From Nocardioides exalbidus (GTDB lineage Bacteria > Actinomycetota > Actinomycetes > Propionibacteriales > Nocardioidaceae): 64,000 nucleotides of DNA. Under the pieces are notes generated by a model. It was not told the origin of the DNA, ran no database searches, and was given only the letters and a program-made list of their open reading frames with translations. The DNA is taken from positions 1,550,001 through 1,614,000 of the forward strand of contig NZ_FNRT01000002.1 of NCBI RefSeq assembly GCF_900105585.1. The letters are read 5' to 3'. A program made the position numbers and the translations under genes. Positions 1 through 8,037 of this stretch are shown one piece after another. The first letter of the stretch is position 1. Every line of letters begins with the position of its first letter.

Positions 1-1388
1 CGGTGCAGCCCGAGAACGGCGGCATCTCGGTGGTCGCGCACGAGTACGGCCACGACCTCGGCCTGCCCGACCACTACGACACCGCCGCCTCCGGGGACAA
101 CCCGGTCAGCTGGTGGACGCTGATGGCGCAGAGCCGCGTGTCCGCGGCAGGCGACCAGGGCATCGGCACCCGCGCGGCCGACCTCGGGGTGTGGGACAAG
201 CTGCAGCTGGGCTGGCTCGACTACGAGACCGTCGTCGCCGGGCAGGACCGCACCATCGACCTCGGCCCCCACGAGTACAACTCGAGCAAGGCCCAGGGTG
301 TCGCGGTCGTGCTCCCCGACAAGCAGGTCGCGACCACGCTGCCGACCCCGGCCGAGGGCACCAAGCAGTGGTACAGCGGTGCCGGCGACGGCTACGAGGC
401 CACCATGGCCCGCACCGACCTCGCGATCCCGGCCGGGACCACCACGCTGTCGCTCAAGGCGGCGTGGAACATCGAGGAGGACTACGACTACGGCTACCTC
501 GAGGTGCAGTCGCCGGCCGGCAGCGGCACCTGGACGCCGCTGGACACCTCCGCGATCGACCCGGACACCGATGGTGACACCAACCCCGACAACGATCCCA
601 TCGCCGAGACGGGCATCGACGGCGTCAGCGACTACGTCACCGCGACCTACGACCTGTCGGCCTACGCCGGGCAGACCATCGGCTTCCGGGCCCGCTACGT
701 CACCGACGGCGCCGTCCAGGGCCAGGACGCCGACCTCGGTTGGTCGGGCCTGCTGGTCGACGACATCAAGGTGACCAACGGCGCGACGACCGTGTTCGCC
801 GACGGCGCGGAGACCTCGCCCAACGGGTGGACGCTCGACGGCTTCCGCTCGGTGGGGGCCAGCTACGACACGGCCTACGACCAGTTCTACCTGGCCAGCA
901 ACCGCACCTACACCTCCTACGACAAGTACCTCCAGACCGGTCCGTACAACTTCAGCTTCCCGGACCGGCCCGACTTCGTGGAGAAGTTCCCCTACCAGGA
1001 CGGCCTGCTGGTCAACTACTGGGACACGTCGTTCTCCGACAACAACACCAGCACCCACCCGGGTGGTGGCCTGGTGCTGCCGGTCGACGCCAACCCCTTC
1101 GTGCACTACAACCTGCAGGGGCAGGCGTGGCGCGGTCGGATCCAGAACTACGACGCGCCGTTCGGCCTCCAGACCTCGGACTCCTTCTACCTCACCTCCG
1201 GTGGACGGAAGAGCTACATCCGGGGACGCGCGGCCAACCCGCTGTTCGACGACAGCGACCCGAACCGCTACTTCCAGCCCTTCGCCGACGCGGGCCTGCC
1301 CCGGGTCGGGGTCAAGGTGGCTGGAGCAGGGGTGAAGATGCAGGTGCTCTCGCAGAGCGGCACCGGCATGCAGGTCCGGGTGTACTGA
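1..1388 (+). CDS. Immune-inhibitor-A-type M6 metalloprotease, C-terminal part (5' truncated)
   Basis: Secreted zinc endopeptidase of the M6 / immune inhibitor A family. The zinc-binding motif HEYGHDLGLPDHYD lies about 13 residues into the visible part, so the signal peptide, propeptide and the front of the catalytic domain are upstream of the window. After the catalytic region comes a long stretch rich in Asp, Gly, Tyr and Thr that looks like the beta-sandwich domains usual in this family (for example the part around LGWSGLLVDDIK). The frame is open from base 3 to a TGA at 1386-1388 and is followed directly by a strong bidirectional terminator. Only the end is certain; the true start is not in the window. 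Confidence 0.85.
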   Translation, partial: VQPENGGISVVAHEYGHDLGLPDHYDTAASGDNPVSWWTLMAQSRVSAAGDQGIGTRAADLGVWDKLQLGWLDYETVVAGQDRTIDLGPHEYNSSKAQGVAVVLPDKQVATTLPTPAEGTKQWYSGAGDGYEATMARTDLAIPAGTTTLSLKAAWNIEEDYDYGYLEVQSPAGSGTWTPLDTSAIDPDTDGDTNPDNDPIAETGIDGVSDYVTATYDLSAYAGQTIGFRARYVTDGAVQGQDADLGWSGLLVDDIKVTNGATTVFADGAETSPNGWTLDGFRSVGASYDTAYDQFYLASNRTYTSYDKYLQTGPYNFSFPDRPDFVEKFPYQDGLLVNYWDTSFSDNNTSTHPGGGLVLPVDANPFVHYNLQGQAWRGRIQNYDAPFGLQTSDSFYLTSGGRKSYIRGRAANPLFDDSDPNRYFQPFADAGLPRVGVKVAGAGVKMQVLSQSGTGMQVRVY

Positions 1389-1401
1389 CCCACCAGTGAC
1401 C

Positions 1402-1440
1402 GACGAGGGGCCGGGAGCGCACAGCTCCCGGCCCCTCGTC
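1402..1440. terminator. Bidirectional hairpin terminator between convergent genes
   Basis: A perfect 17-bp inverted repeat (arms 1402-1418 and 1424-1440, loop GCACA) lies 13 bases after the protease stop and 12 bases from the stop of the convergent hydrolase. There is no obvious U tract, which is common for actinobacterial terminators. It can serve both genes. Confidence 0.8.
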
Positions 1441-1452
1441 GCGTCCGGGTGC

Positions 1453-2565
1453 TCAGGCGGGCATCCGGTTGTCGAGGAACCGGACGGTGCGGTCCATCGC
1501 GGCGACGAAGGCCGGGCCGAAGGCGTGCCCGTCGTCGTACCACTCGAGTGTCGAGTCGACGCCGGCCTCGGTGAGCGCGCGTTGCGTCGCGGTGGCCCAC
1601 GGCGGCGGGCAGGTGTCGTCGAAGCGGCCGTGGACCATCAGCACCGGCTCGGTGATGTCACCGAAGCTCGGGCGCGGCGAGACGCCCCGCCAGAAGGCGG
1701 GGTCCTCGTCGGGCAGGCCGTGCCGGCCGCGGAAGGCCGCCTCGAGCTGGGCGACCGGCGCGTCGGGTCGCTGGAAGTGGTCGAAGTTCTGGCCCTCGAG
1801 GCTCGACACCGAGGCCCAGCCGACACCGGCGGCGAAGAGCCCCGGGTCGATCGCGAGCGCCTTGAGCATCACGCCGCCGCCCATCGACCGGCCGAAGAGC
1901 GCGATCCGGTCGGGGTCCACGCGGACGTCCCGCGACTCCTGCAGCGCCTGCGCCGCGGCGATCACGTCGGTGGCGTACCCGAGCCGCACGGCGGACTCGA
2001 TCCGCGGGTCGTCGCTCGACTCGGCGTGGTTGCGGTAGTCGACGTGCAGGGCGACGTAGCCGCGCTGGGCCAGGAAGCCGCGCTCGCGGGTCATGCCCTG
2101 GCCGCGGACGTAGTAGGCCGGGTCGATGTAGCCGTGGCCGAGCACGACCGCGGGCCATCCCCCTCCCTGGGGTGCCCGCCCGGTCGGCACGTTGAGCACG
2201 CCGCTGATGCGCAGCGGCGCGGTCCCGTCTCCCGCGGTCGTCGAGGCGAACGTGACGTCGTACGACGTGTAGGCGGGCGTCCGCTCGCGCACCGCTCCCA
2301 GCCGCAGACCGCCGCCGGTGAGGTCGGCCTGGGCGAGCGCGGCGATCGAGATGGGGTTCGGCGGCGGCTCGGGGGACTGGGTCTCGGTCGGGGTCTCGGT
2401 CGGGGTTTCCGTCGGCGTCTCGGCTGCCTCCGGCTCGGCGGACGTCGTCGCGCTCGACTCCCCGGCAGGTGCCGGGCCCGCGTCCGGCTCGCTGGTGCAG
2501 CCCGCGAGCAGCACCAGGGCCGCCGTTGCCAGGGAGGACCGGGTCGCGAGCGTGAGCGCTGCCAT
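1453..2565 (-). CDS. Alpha/beta-hydrolase lipoprotein (dienelactone hydrolase / prolyl oligopeptidase-like)
   Basis: Predicted extracytoplasmic serine hydrolase of 370 residues. The N-terminus is a lipoprotein signal with lipobox LLAGC at about residues 20-24, followed by a low-complexity linker that repeats TETP several times. The catalytic domain shows a nucleophile elbow GRSMGGG, a candidate acid Asp in GRFDDTCPP and a candidate His in DDGHAFG. The substrate cannot be told from the sequence; related proteins are annotated as acetyl-xylan or peptide ester hydrolases. The ATG at 2565 is chosen because the signal peptide begins immediately. It faces the sigma-factor gene across a short divergent promoter region. 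Confidence 0.85.
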   Translation of the reverse strand: MAALTLATRSSLATAALVLLAGCTSEPDAGPAPAGESSATTSAEPEAAETPTETPTETPTETQSPEPPPNPISIAALAQADLTGGGLRLGAVRERTPAYTSYDVTFASTTAGDGTAPLRISGVLNVPTGRAPQGGGWPAVVLGHGYIDPAYYVRGQGMTRERGFLAQRGYVALHVDYRNHAESSDDPRIESAVRLGYATDVIAAAQALQESRDVRVDPDRIALFGRSMGGGVMLKALAIDPGLFAAGVGWASVSSLEGQNFDHFQRPDAPVAQLEAAFRGRHGLPDEDPAFWRGVSPRPSFGDITEPVLMVHGRFDDTCPPPWATATQRALTEAGVDSTLEWYDDGHAFGPAFVAAMDRTVRFLDNRMPA

Positions 2566-2686
2566 GCGTTCCAGTGTGCGCCACCGTTCCCAGCGCCACG
2601 TCCTAGGAAGGTGTCCGGGCTGCCGGTCACACTCGCGCCTCCCGGTTCGTCAGGGAGTTGGAATGATGCAGACGGGGAGGACCGAC

Positions 2687-3559
2687 ATGCACGAGCAGGG
2701 TGACCAGCTGGACCTGGCGGAGGCGTTCGAGGCGGAGCGACCGCGGCTCACCGGCATCGCGAGCCGGGTGCTCGGCGACCACGCCGAGGCCGAGGACGTC
2801 GTCCAGCAGGCCTGGCTCCGGCTCGACCGCGCGCGCGACGGCGGCACGGAGATCGACAGCCTCCCCGCCTGGCTGACGACGGTCACGACCCGCCTGTGCC
2901 TCGACCGGCTGCGGGCCCGGACGCCCGTCCCGGTCGAGGAGGTCGACCTGGTCGGAGCAGCCGAGACGGCTCCCGACCCGGCCGACGACGTCGCGCTCGC
3001 CGACACGGTGGGCATCGCGCTCCAGGCGGTGATCGACCGGCTGTCGCCGCGCGAGCGGGTGGCGTTCGTGCTGCACGACAGCTTCGGCTTCGAGTTCGGC
3101 ACCATCGCCGCAGTCCTCGACACCTCACCCGTGGCGGCCCGCAAGCTCGCCTCTCGCGCCCGGGCGAAGGTCGCCCAGCCCCGGACCGACGACGCGCTCG
3201 CCGACTGGGAGGTCGTCGACGCCTTCATGGATGCCGCCCGCGGCGGGGACCTCGAGCGCCTCCTCCAGCTGCTCGCCCCGGACGCCGCCCTCAGCGCCGA
3301 CGAGGCAGCGATCCTGTCCGGCACCCCGTCGTCGATCGAGGGGCGCGAGGCGATGGCCGGCTTCTTCAACGGCAGCGCCCACTCGGCGCTCGCCGTCTAC
3401 GTCGGCGACCGGCCCGGTGCGGCGTGGTACCTGCGGGGCGAGGCGAAGGTCGCCTTCGACTTCGAGGTCGCCGACGGCCGGGTCCGGGCGATCGTCCTGC
3501 GCGCCGCCCCGGACGCCCTCGCGCAGGTCGTACGCCGCAAGGGCGCCGAGCGCCGCTGA
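2687..3559 (+). CDS. ECF sigma factor, ECF41/SigJ-like, with C-terminal SnoaL-like domain
   Basis: RNA polymerase sigma-70 factor of about 290 residues. Region 2 is seen in RLTGIASRVLGDHAEAEDVVQQAWLR and region 4 in the helix-turn-helix around SPRERVAFVLHDSFGFEFGTIAAVL. The last about 110 residues (from VVDAFMDAARGGDLERLLQLLAPDAAL) form the SnoaL/NTF2-like extension typical of ECF41 factors, which in that group modulates the sigma factor in cis. The usual DGGGK motif of ECF41 is not evident. The ATG at 2687 has GGGGAGG six bases upstream; an ATG pair at 2663/2666 in the same frame is an alternative. ECF41 factors usually control an adjacent oxidoreductase or decarboxylase; here the neighbour is only a small protein. 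Confidence 0.85.
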   Translation: MHEQGDQLDLAEAFEAERPRLTGIASRVLGDHAEAEDVVQQAWLRLDRARDGGTEIDSLPAWLTTVTTRLCLDRLRARTPVPVEEVDLVGAAETAPDPADDVALADTVGIALQAVIDRLSPRERVAFVLHDSFGFEFGTIAAVLDTSPVAARKLASRARAKVAQPRTDDALADWEVVDAFMDAARGGDLERLLQLLAPDAALSADEAAILSGTPSSIEGREAMAGFFNGSAHSALAVYVGDRPGAAWYLRGEAKVAFDFEVADGRVRAIVLRAAPDALAQVVRRKGAERR

Positions 3560-3600
3560 CCAGTCAGACCACCCCACCCACCCGACCACAGGAGAACCCG

Positions 3601-3837
3601 ATGAAGACCATGACCTGCCGCCAGCTGGGCGGCCCGTGCGACCTCGCCCACCACGGCGAGACCCACGACGACGTGATCAACGCGCAGGACCAGCACCTCA
3701 AGCAGGCCGAGAAGGACGGCGACGAGGCGCACCTGCCGGCCCGCAAGGAGATGAAGGGACGCTGGCGCCACCCGAAGAAGTCGCTCGGTTGGTACAACGA
3801 CATGAAGAAGGCCTTCGCCGAGCTCCCCGAGGACTGA
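3601..3837 (+). CDS. Small conserved DUF1059-like protein
   Basis: A 78-residue soluble protein starting MKTMTCRQLGGPCDLAHHGE and ending KKAFAELPED. This pattern, with two Cys and two His near the N-terminus, is a recognisable small conserved family in actinobacteria and proteobacteria; no biochemical role is established. It starts with ATG after an AGGAG box, about 40 bases after the sigma-factor stop, so it is probably cotranscribed and may be a target or accessory of that sigma factor (inference). Confidence 0.7.
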   Translation: MKTMTCRQLGGPCDLAHHGETHDDVINAQDQHLKQAEKDGDEAHLPARKEMKGRWRHPKKSLGWYNDMKKAFAELPED

Positions 3838-3839
3838 CC

Positions 3840-4277
3840 TCACGCCTGGAGCGCGTCGACCATGCCCCGCAGCATCCTGAGCGCCGCGGCCTGGTCGGAG
3901 GCGGAGAGACCGGCGAGCATCCGGACCTCGACCGACCGCACCGCCGCGGACGCCTCGGCCAGCCGTGCCCGCCCCTGCGGGGTGAGGGTGGTCGGCAGGG
4001 CCTTGCCGACCGGCGCCGACTCCGCCCGGGTGACGTCGCCGTCGCGCTCGAGCTGCTGCAGGAGCGTATGCATCGACTGGCGGGTCACGAAGGTGCCGCG
4101 CGCGAGGTCCGAGGCCGACACCCCCGGCCGCTGGGCCAGCAGCTCGAGGCAGGAGTAGTGCGTGATGGTCATGCCGAGCGGGCGCAGCACCTGCTCCATC
4201 GCGTGGCGCAGTGCGCTCGAGGCCTCCTTGAGCAGGTAGCCGAGCGACGTCTCGAGCTCGATGCCGTCTTGACTCAT
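3840..4277 (-). CDS. MarR-family transcriptional regulator
   Basis: A 145-residue winged-helix regulator. The DNA-binding region is visible in LELLAQRPGVSASDLARGTFVTRQSMHTLLQQLERDG, with the wing after it, and dimerisation helices at both ends. The start at 4277 (MSQDGIELETS) has AGGA seven bases upstream; an upstream in-frame ATG at 4301 would add eight residues. Two identical half-site palindromes (TGTCAG-N4-CTGACA) lie over and just upstream of the start codon, so autorepression is likely. The divergent VOC-family gene at 4338 is the natural target. Confidence 0.88.
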   Translation of the reverse strand: MSQDGIELETSLGYLLKEASSALRHAMEQVLRPLGMTITHYSCLELLAQRPGVSASDLARGTFVTRQSMHTLLQQLERDGDVTRAESAPVGKALPTTLTPQGRARLAEASAAVRSVEVRMLAGLSASDQAAALRMLRGMVDALQA

Positions 4278-4319
4278 GTCAGCATCCTGACATAGATTCA
4301 CGTGTCAGATAACTGACAC
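4277..4319. promoter_or_regulatory. Paired operators for the MarR regulator
   Basis: Two inverted repeats share the same half-sites: TGTCAG-CATC-CTGACA (4277-4292) and GTGTCAG-ATAA-CTGACAC (4302-4319). Their centres are 26 bp apart. They fill the space between the divergent MarR and VOC genes, and the first overlaps the MarR start codon. Confidence 0.75.
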
Positions 4320-4337
4320 CAATCGAAGGAGCACCCC

Positions 4338-4706
4338 ATGCCCGTCACCGGACCCGACTTCATCTCCCTCCAGGCACGCGACCTCGACGCGTCCCGCGCG
4401 TTCTACGAGCGCTACCTCGGCCTCGTGAAGTCCGACGCAGGTCCGCCCCACGCCGTCGTCTTCGACACCAAGCCGATCGCGTTCGCGATCCGCGACCTCG
4501 CGCCGGGCACCGACCTCGGCGGCGTCGCCCAGCCCGGCATCGGTGCCGCGATCTGGCTGCACGCGACCGACGTGCAGGACATCCACGATGCGCTCGTCGC
4601 CGACGGCCACACCATCGTCGCCGCGCCGATCGACGGCCCGTTCGGCCGGACCTTCACCTTCGCCGACCCCGACGGCTACCAGGTGACGCTGCACGACCGC
4701 GCCTGA
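4338..4706 (+). CDS. VOC-superfamily protein (glyoxalase/bleomycin-resistance fold)
   Basis: A 122-residue single-unit vicinal-oxygen-chelate protein. It begins FISLQARDLDASRAFYERYLGL and ends with the conserved FTFADPDGYQVTLHD, both hallmark stretches of the family. The metal ligands are not fully recognisable, so enzyme or binding protein is left open. An AAGGAG box precedes the ATG. It is divergent from a MarR regulator with two operators in between, suggesting induction by a small toxic molecule. Confidence 0.85.
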   Translation: MPVTGPDFISLQARDLDASRAFYERYLGLVKSDAGPPHAVVFDTKPIAFAIRDLAPGTDLGGVAQPGIGAAIWLHATDVQDIHDALVADGHTIVAAPIDGPFGRTFTFADPDGYQVTLHDRA

Positions 4707-4712
4707 GCGCGC

Positions 4713-5024
4713 TCAGCGGCGGCGGTCGGACAGCGCCCACGCGGCGCCGGCGGCAGCCGTGGCCACGCCGAGGACCGACGGCCAGGTGCCGACCTTCTTG
4801 GCCAAGGGGTGCGAGACGCCCATCGCGGTCCAGTAGGCCGCGGTCAGCCCGGCGGCCAGCGGCGCACCGCCGACGGCGTACCACTGCTTCGCGGCGACCG
4901 CGTTCGCGCCGAGCATCGCGGCGCCGCCGAGGGGACGTACGCCGGTCTGCTGGGCGAGCGCGAAGCCGCCGACGAGGCCGGCGGCGAGGAGGGGAGCGGT
5001 GGGGAGGCGGGAGGCTGCGGTCAC
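4713..5024 (-). CDS. Small membrane protein of unknown function
   Basis: A 103-residue protein with three or four hydrophobic stretches (around LLAAGLVGGFALA, AGLTAAYWTAM and VLGVATAAAGAAWAL) and a basic C-terminus SDRRR, so an integral membrane protein is likely. No family motif was recognised. It is convergent with the VOC gene with only 6 bases between stops. Confidence 0.65.
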   Translation of the reverse strand: MTAASRLPTAPLLAAGLVGGFALAQQTGVRPLGGAAMLGANAVAAKQWYAVGGAPLAAGLTAAYWTAMGVSHPLAKKVGTWPSVLGVATAAAGAAWALSDRRR

Positions 5025-5088
5025 CCGGCGAGCGTAGCCAGCACGGAACAGTCCTCGGGCCGCACGCTCCTCGACCGCGGCGTGGCGG

Positions 5089-5150
5089 GGTGCACGAAAA
5101 CTTCCGTGCAGGGGCCGGTGGCGGCTTGGCGCGGTGCACGAGAACTTTCG
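5089..5150 (+). repeat. Two near-identical 18-bp direct repeats
   Basis: GGTGCACGAAAACTTCCG at 5089-5106 recurs as GGTGCACGAGAACTTTCG at 5133-5150 (16 of 18 bases equal, 44-bp period). The pair lies between the small membrane protein and the TetR remnant. No gene occupies this stretch. Confidence 0.6.
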
Positions 5151-5151
5151 C

Positions 5152-5475
5152 TCACCCGAGTGCGGACACCGCGTGCTCGAGGAGCGCCACGGCCCGTTCG
5201 TGCGTCAGGTCGGGGTCGAGGACGCGCCTGATCGACAGTCCCGCCACGACCAGCTGGACGAGCTCGGCACCCACGGTCGGATCGGCCTGCTCGAGGTCGC
5301 GCAGGAGGACGTCCAGCTCCCGCTCCCACGAGTCCCGCACCACCTCCCCGACCACTGGCGAGTACGCAGCGAGTGCGAGGCACGACAGCCAGACCCGGAC
5401 GTCGGACAGGTCCGAGTCGTCGGCGGGGAGCCAGCGCTGCCACCCGTCCTCACGCGTGCCCGGCGGGTGGGTGTT
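5152..5475 (-). pseudogene. TetR-family regulator remnant (C-terminal ligand-binding part only)
   Basis: The frame reads WLSCLALAAYSPVVGEVVRD and continues with WERELDVLLRDLEQADPT and VQLVVAGLSIRRVLDPDLT, the pattern of the C-terminal helices of TetR regulators, ending in TGA at 5152-5154. Going upstream the reading frame meets a stop at 5512-5514, and no helix-turn-helix is found in any minus-strand frame before the next gene at 5641. The DNA-binding domain is therefore missing. The 5' limit given is approximate. This is probably a decayed gene. Confidence 0.6.
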
Positions 5476-5640
5476 CCTGAGCCTGGGTGTAGCGGGACTC
5501 GAGGTGGCGGGTCATTCGCGGAGGGAGCTCGTCCATGGGGACACCCGACCATGTCGGGTCGCACGAGGCATTCCCTCATCCACAGGCCCGGGCGCACACT
5601 GGGGCTCCACGCCCCACCCCTTCTCCTGACAGGCAACCCC

Positions 5641-5934
5641 ATGAGCGAGCTCCAGGTCGTCGCCACCATCCCCGCCAAGCCCGAGGCAGCCGACCAGGTC
5701 AGGGAGGCGCTCCTGACGCTCGCCGCCGCGACACGTGAGGAGGAGGGCTGCCTGGCCTACGACCTCTTCGAGTCGGGGAGCGCGCCGGGCACGTTCGTCA
5801 CCGTCGAGCGGTGGACCGACTCGGCGGCGCTGGACGCCCACATGGCCACGCCGCACGTGGCCGCCGCGTTCGGTGCGGCCGAGGGCGCGTTGAGCGGCGA
5901 GGTGTCGATCCACCCGCTCCAGCCGGTCGGCTAG
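5641..5934 (+). CDS. Antibiotic-biosynthesis-monooxygenase (ABM) domain protein, putative quinol monooxygenase
   Basis: A 97-residue ferredoxin-like ABM-fold protein, close in pattern to YgiN-type quinol monooxygenases. The signature is visible in VATIPAKPEAADQVREALL, EEGCLAYDLFES and VTVERWTDSAALDAHMATPH. Such proteins act as dimers on polycyclic quinols without a cofactor; the substrate here is unknown. The ATG at 5641 is the natural domain start. Its TAG stop overlaps the stop of the convergent gene within the tetranucleotide CTAG. Confidence 0.85.
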   Translation: MSELQVVATIPAKPEAADQVREALLTLAAATREEEGCLAYDLFESGSAPGTFVTVERWTDSAALDAHMATPHVAAAFGAAEGALSGEVSIHPLQPVG

Positions 5935-6182
5935 CCGCGCTCCGGTCGCCCGGCCGCGTCGCGGATCGCGCAGGTCTGCGCGAGCCCGAGGGCCCAGCAG
6001 GTCGGGCAGCCGCGCAGCAGCACCGCGGCGGGCACGACGAGCAGCAGCGCGAGCGGGCCGAGCCAGGGCACGAGCACGAACGCCGCGACCATCATCGGCA
6101 GGCCGAGCGCGCCCCGGACGAGGTGCCGGGGCACGCTGCGGCTGGCGAACATCGAGTCCGGGGTCGTGTCGGGCTGGCTCAC
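5931..6182 (-). CDS. Small two-helix membrane protein with GCPTCW motif
   Basis: About 83 residues from a GTG at 6182. Two hydrophobic helices (LVRGALGLPMMVAAFVLVPW and LALLLVVPAAVLLRG) are followed by GCPTCWALGLAQTC, a three-Cys motif seen in a group of small bacterial membrane proteins of unknown role. A longer frame to 6260 exists but its N-terminus is Arg/Pro-rich and unlikely to be translated. Confidence 0.6.
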   Translation of the reverse strand: MSQPDTTPDSMFASRSVPRHLVRGALGLPMMVAAFVLVPWLGPLALLLVVPAAVLLRGCPTCWALGLAQTCAIRDAAGRPERG

Positions 6183-6217
6183 ACCCCTGGTTCGGTGCGG
6201 CCGGGGCCGCGGATGGC

Positions 6218-7303
6218 TCAGCTGTGCCCGACCCGGCCCTTGCTCCCGGCCGCCCAGCACACCTTCCCGACGCAGTCGATGACGTGGTAGCCCTTCTTCG
6301 ACACGCGCGTCCAGGTGCGACCGCCGTCGGAGGTCGTGCTCGTGCCGGCCGAGCCGTCGTAGTCACCGGTCGCGACGGCGTACCGCGTCCCACGCAGGAA
6401 CGTGACGTCCTCGCCGATGTGCCGCAGGTCGCCGCCGGAGGTCCAGGTGCGCCCGTTGCGGGTGTACGCCGTGGTGTCGGCCGTGTCGTCCGCCTCGGCG
6501 AAGTCGCCGCCGACGACGATGCCGTTGCCCGGGGTGGCGAAGGCGCCGGCGAACCCGCCGGCCGACTCGCCCGCGGGGATGCCGGACTCGGTGGCCGTCC
6601 AGGTCAGGCCGCGGTCGTCCGAGCGCAGGACCCGCGACTGCGCGCCGCCGGTGATGATGAAGGCGACCTTGCCGACGGTCACCAGGCAGTCGCCGCTGGC
6701 GGCGAAGCCGAACTCGTCGGCCGAGGCCGGCATCCCCTTGCTGGGCAGCACCTTCCAGCTCTCGCCGCGGTCGTCGGTCGACAGGATCCGCAGCTTGCCC
6801 TTGACCGGGTCGCTCACCGCCAGGCCGCGCTTGCCGTTGCCGTAGAACGCCATGCAGTCGTAGAACGCCTTCTTGTCCGGGTTGCGGAAGGCCTCGGTCC
6901 AGGTCGTCCCGCCGTCGGTCGAGCGGTAGATGCGCGACGCCTCGCCGGGGCCGATCGCCAGGACGTGCGCGACCCTGCCGTGCACCTCGACGTCGCGGAA
7001 CGACAGCCCCTCCGAGTCGGCCGGGCTGACGTCGACCCAGGTGTCGCCGCCGTCGGTCGTGCGGAAGACGCGGGCGGCGCCGTCGTCGGTGAGGCTCTCG
7101 CCGGTGACCCAGGCCTCCGTCCTGCTGACGGCCTCGAGGCCGCGGAAGTTCTGGTCGGCATCGAGGACCGTCTCGGTCCAGTCCCCGAAGGGATCCGGGC
7201 CGTTCGACCTGTCGACCGCGGCGTCGGCCGCGGCCGGAAGCGTGAGGGCGAGCACCACCGGAAGGAGCGTGGCGGGGATGAGGGAGGCTCCGAGTCGTCG
7301 CAT
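6218..7303 (-). CDS. Secreted WD40/YCF48-like beta-propeller protein
   Basis: A 361-residue exported protein. The signal peptide is MRRLGASLIPATLLPVVLAL followed by a cleavage site after AAADA. The mature part repeats the blade motif of BNR/Ycf48 propellers: RTTDGGDTW, RSTDGGTTW, STDDRGESW, RSDDRGLTW, SDGGRTW. Ycf48-like proteins assist photosystem II assembly in phototrophs; here only a propeller scaffold, possibly sialidase-like, can be inferred. The start at 7303 has GGGAGGAAGG upstream; a longer frame to 7501 lacks a signal peptide at its N-terminus. Two Cys near the C-terminus (VIDCVGKVCW) may form a disulfide. Confidence 0.75.
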   Translation of the reverse strand: MRRLGASLIPATLLPVVLALTLPAAADAAVDRSNGPDPFGDWTETVLDADQNFRGLEAVSRTEAWVTGESLTDDGAARVFRTTDGGDTWVDVSPADSEGLSFRDVEVHGRVAHVLAIGPGEASRIYRSTDGGTTWTEAFRNPDKKAFYDCMAFYGNGKRGLAVSDPVKGKLRILSTDDRGESWKVLPSKGMPASADEFGFAASGDCLVTVGKVAFIITGGAQSRVLRSDDRGLTWTATESGIPAGESAGGFAGAFATPGNGIVVGGDFAEADDTADTTAYTRNGRTWTSGGDLRHIGEDVTFLRGTRYAVATGDYDGSAGTSTTSDGGRTWTRVSKKGYHVIDCVGKVCWAAGSKGRVGHS

Positions 7304-7400
7304 CCGGCCACCTTCCTCCCGTGACCGGATGCCTGTCCACACCTGATCGGTGACTCCTTCCGGCCCCCGATCGTCCGGATCCGGGTCTAGCGTCGTCACC

Positions 7401-7979
7401 ATGAGCACTGACGACATCTGGGTCCCCCCGCCGTGGGAGCCGCCGCTCGCCGGCACCGAGCTCGAGCACCTCCTCGGTGCGCTCGGTCGGCTGCGCGCCA
7501 CGTTCCGCTGGAAGACCGACGGCCTCGACGAAGCCGGGCTGCGGCAGCGGCTGGCCCCGTCGAGCCTGTCGCTGGGCGGCCTGCTGCTGCACCTCGCCGC
7601 GTCCGAGGACTACGTGTTCCTCACCAAGCTCCGCGGCGAGCGGGTCGACGAGCCGTGGACCTCGATGGGCCACGACGGCTCCAACGACTGGGAGCTCGCG
7701 CACGCCGACGTGATGGCGCCCGACGAGCTGTACGCCGCCTACGACGAGGCAGTCCTCCGGGCCGACGAGCGGATCGCGTCCGCGCTCGCCGACGGCGGGC
7801 TCGACCTGGTGGCCCACGTCGACGACGGCAACGGCAACCACCCGAGGCTGCGCCGGCTGCTCTTCGACATGCTCGAGGAGTACGGCCGCCACACCGGCCA
7901 CGCCGACCTGATCCGCGAGGCCGTCGACGGCCGTGTCGGGGAGGACCCGCCCGACGACTGGAAGCCGACCTGGCTCTAG
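7401..7979 (+). CDS. DinB/DUF664-family protein
   Basis: A 192-residue four-helix DinB-superfamily protein. Key stretches are GGLLLHLAASEDYVF and LLFDMLEEYGRHTGHADLIR, which carry the conserved His residues that bind metal in this family. Actinobacterial members include mycothiol-dependent transferases; the substrate is unknown. The ATG at 7401 follows TAGCGT by seven bases and has no Shine-Dalgarno, which suggests a leaderless mRNA. Confidence 0.82.
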   Translation: MSTDDIWVPPPWEPPLAGTELEHLLGALGRLRATFRWKTDGLDEAGLRQRLAPSSLSLGGLLLHLAASEDYVFLTKLRGERVDEPWTSMGHDGSNDWELAHADVMAPDELYAAYDEAVLRADERIASALADGGLDLVAHVDDGNGNHPRLRRLLFDMLEEYGRHTGHADLIREAVDGRVGEDPPDDWKPTWL

Positions 7980-8037
7980 CCCGTCGGGCCCGAGAAGGGA
8001 GATGCGGTCAGCCTACGGATCGTCGTACGGTGCCGGC

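Noticed and set aside
2380..2440. Short tandem repeats near the N-terminus of the lipoprotein hydrolase (TETP codons)
   Set aside because: They encode the usual flexible linker after a lipobox and are not a CRISPR or mobile repeat.
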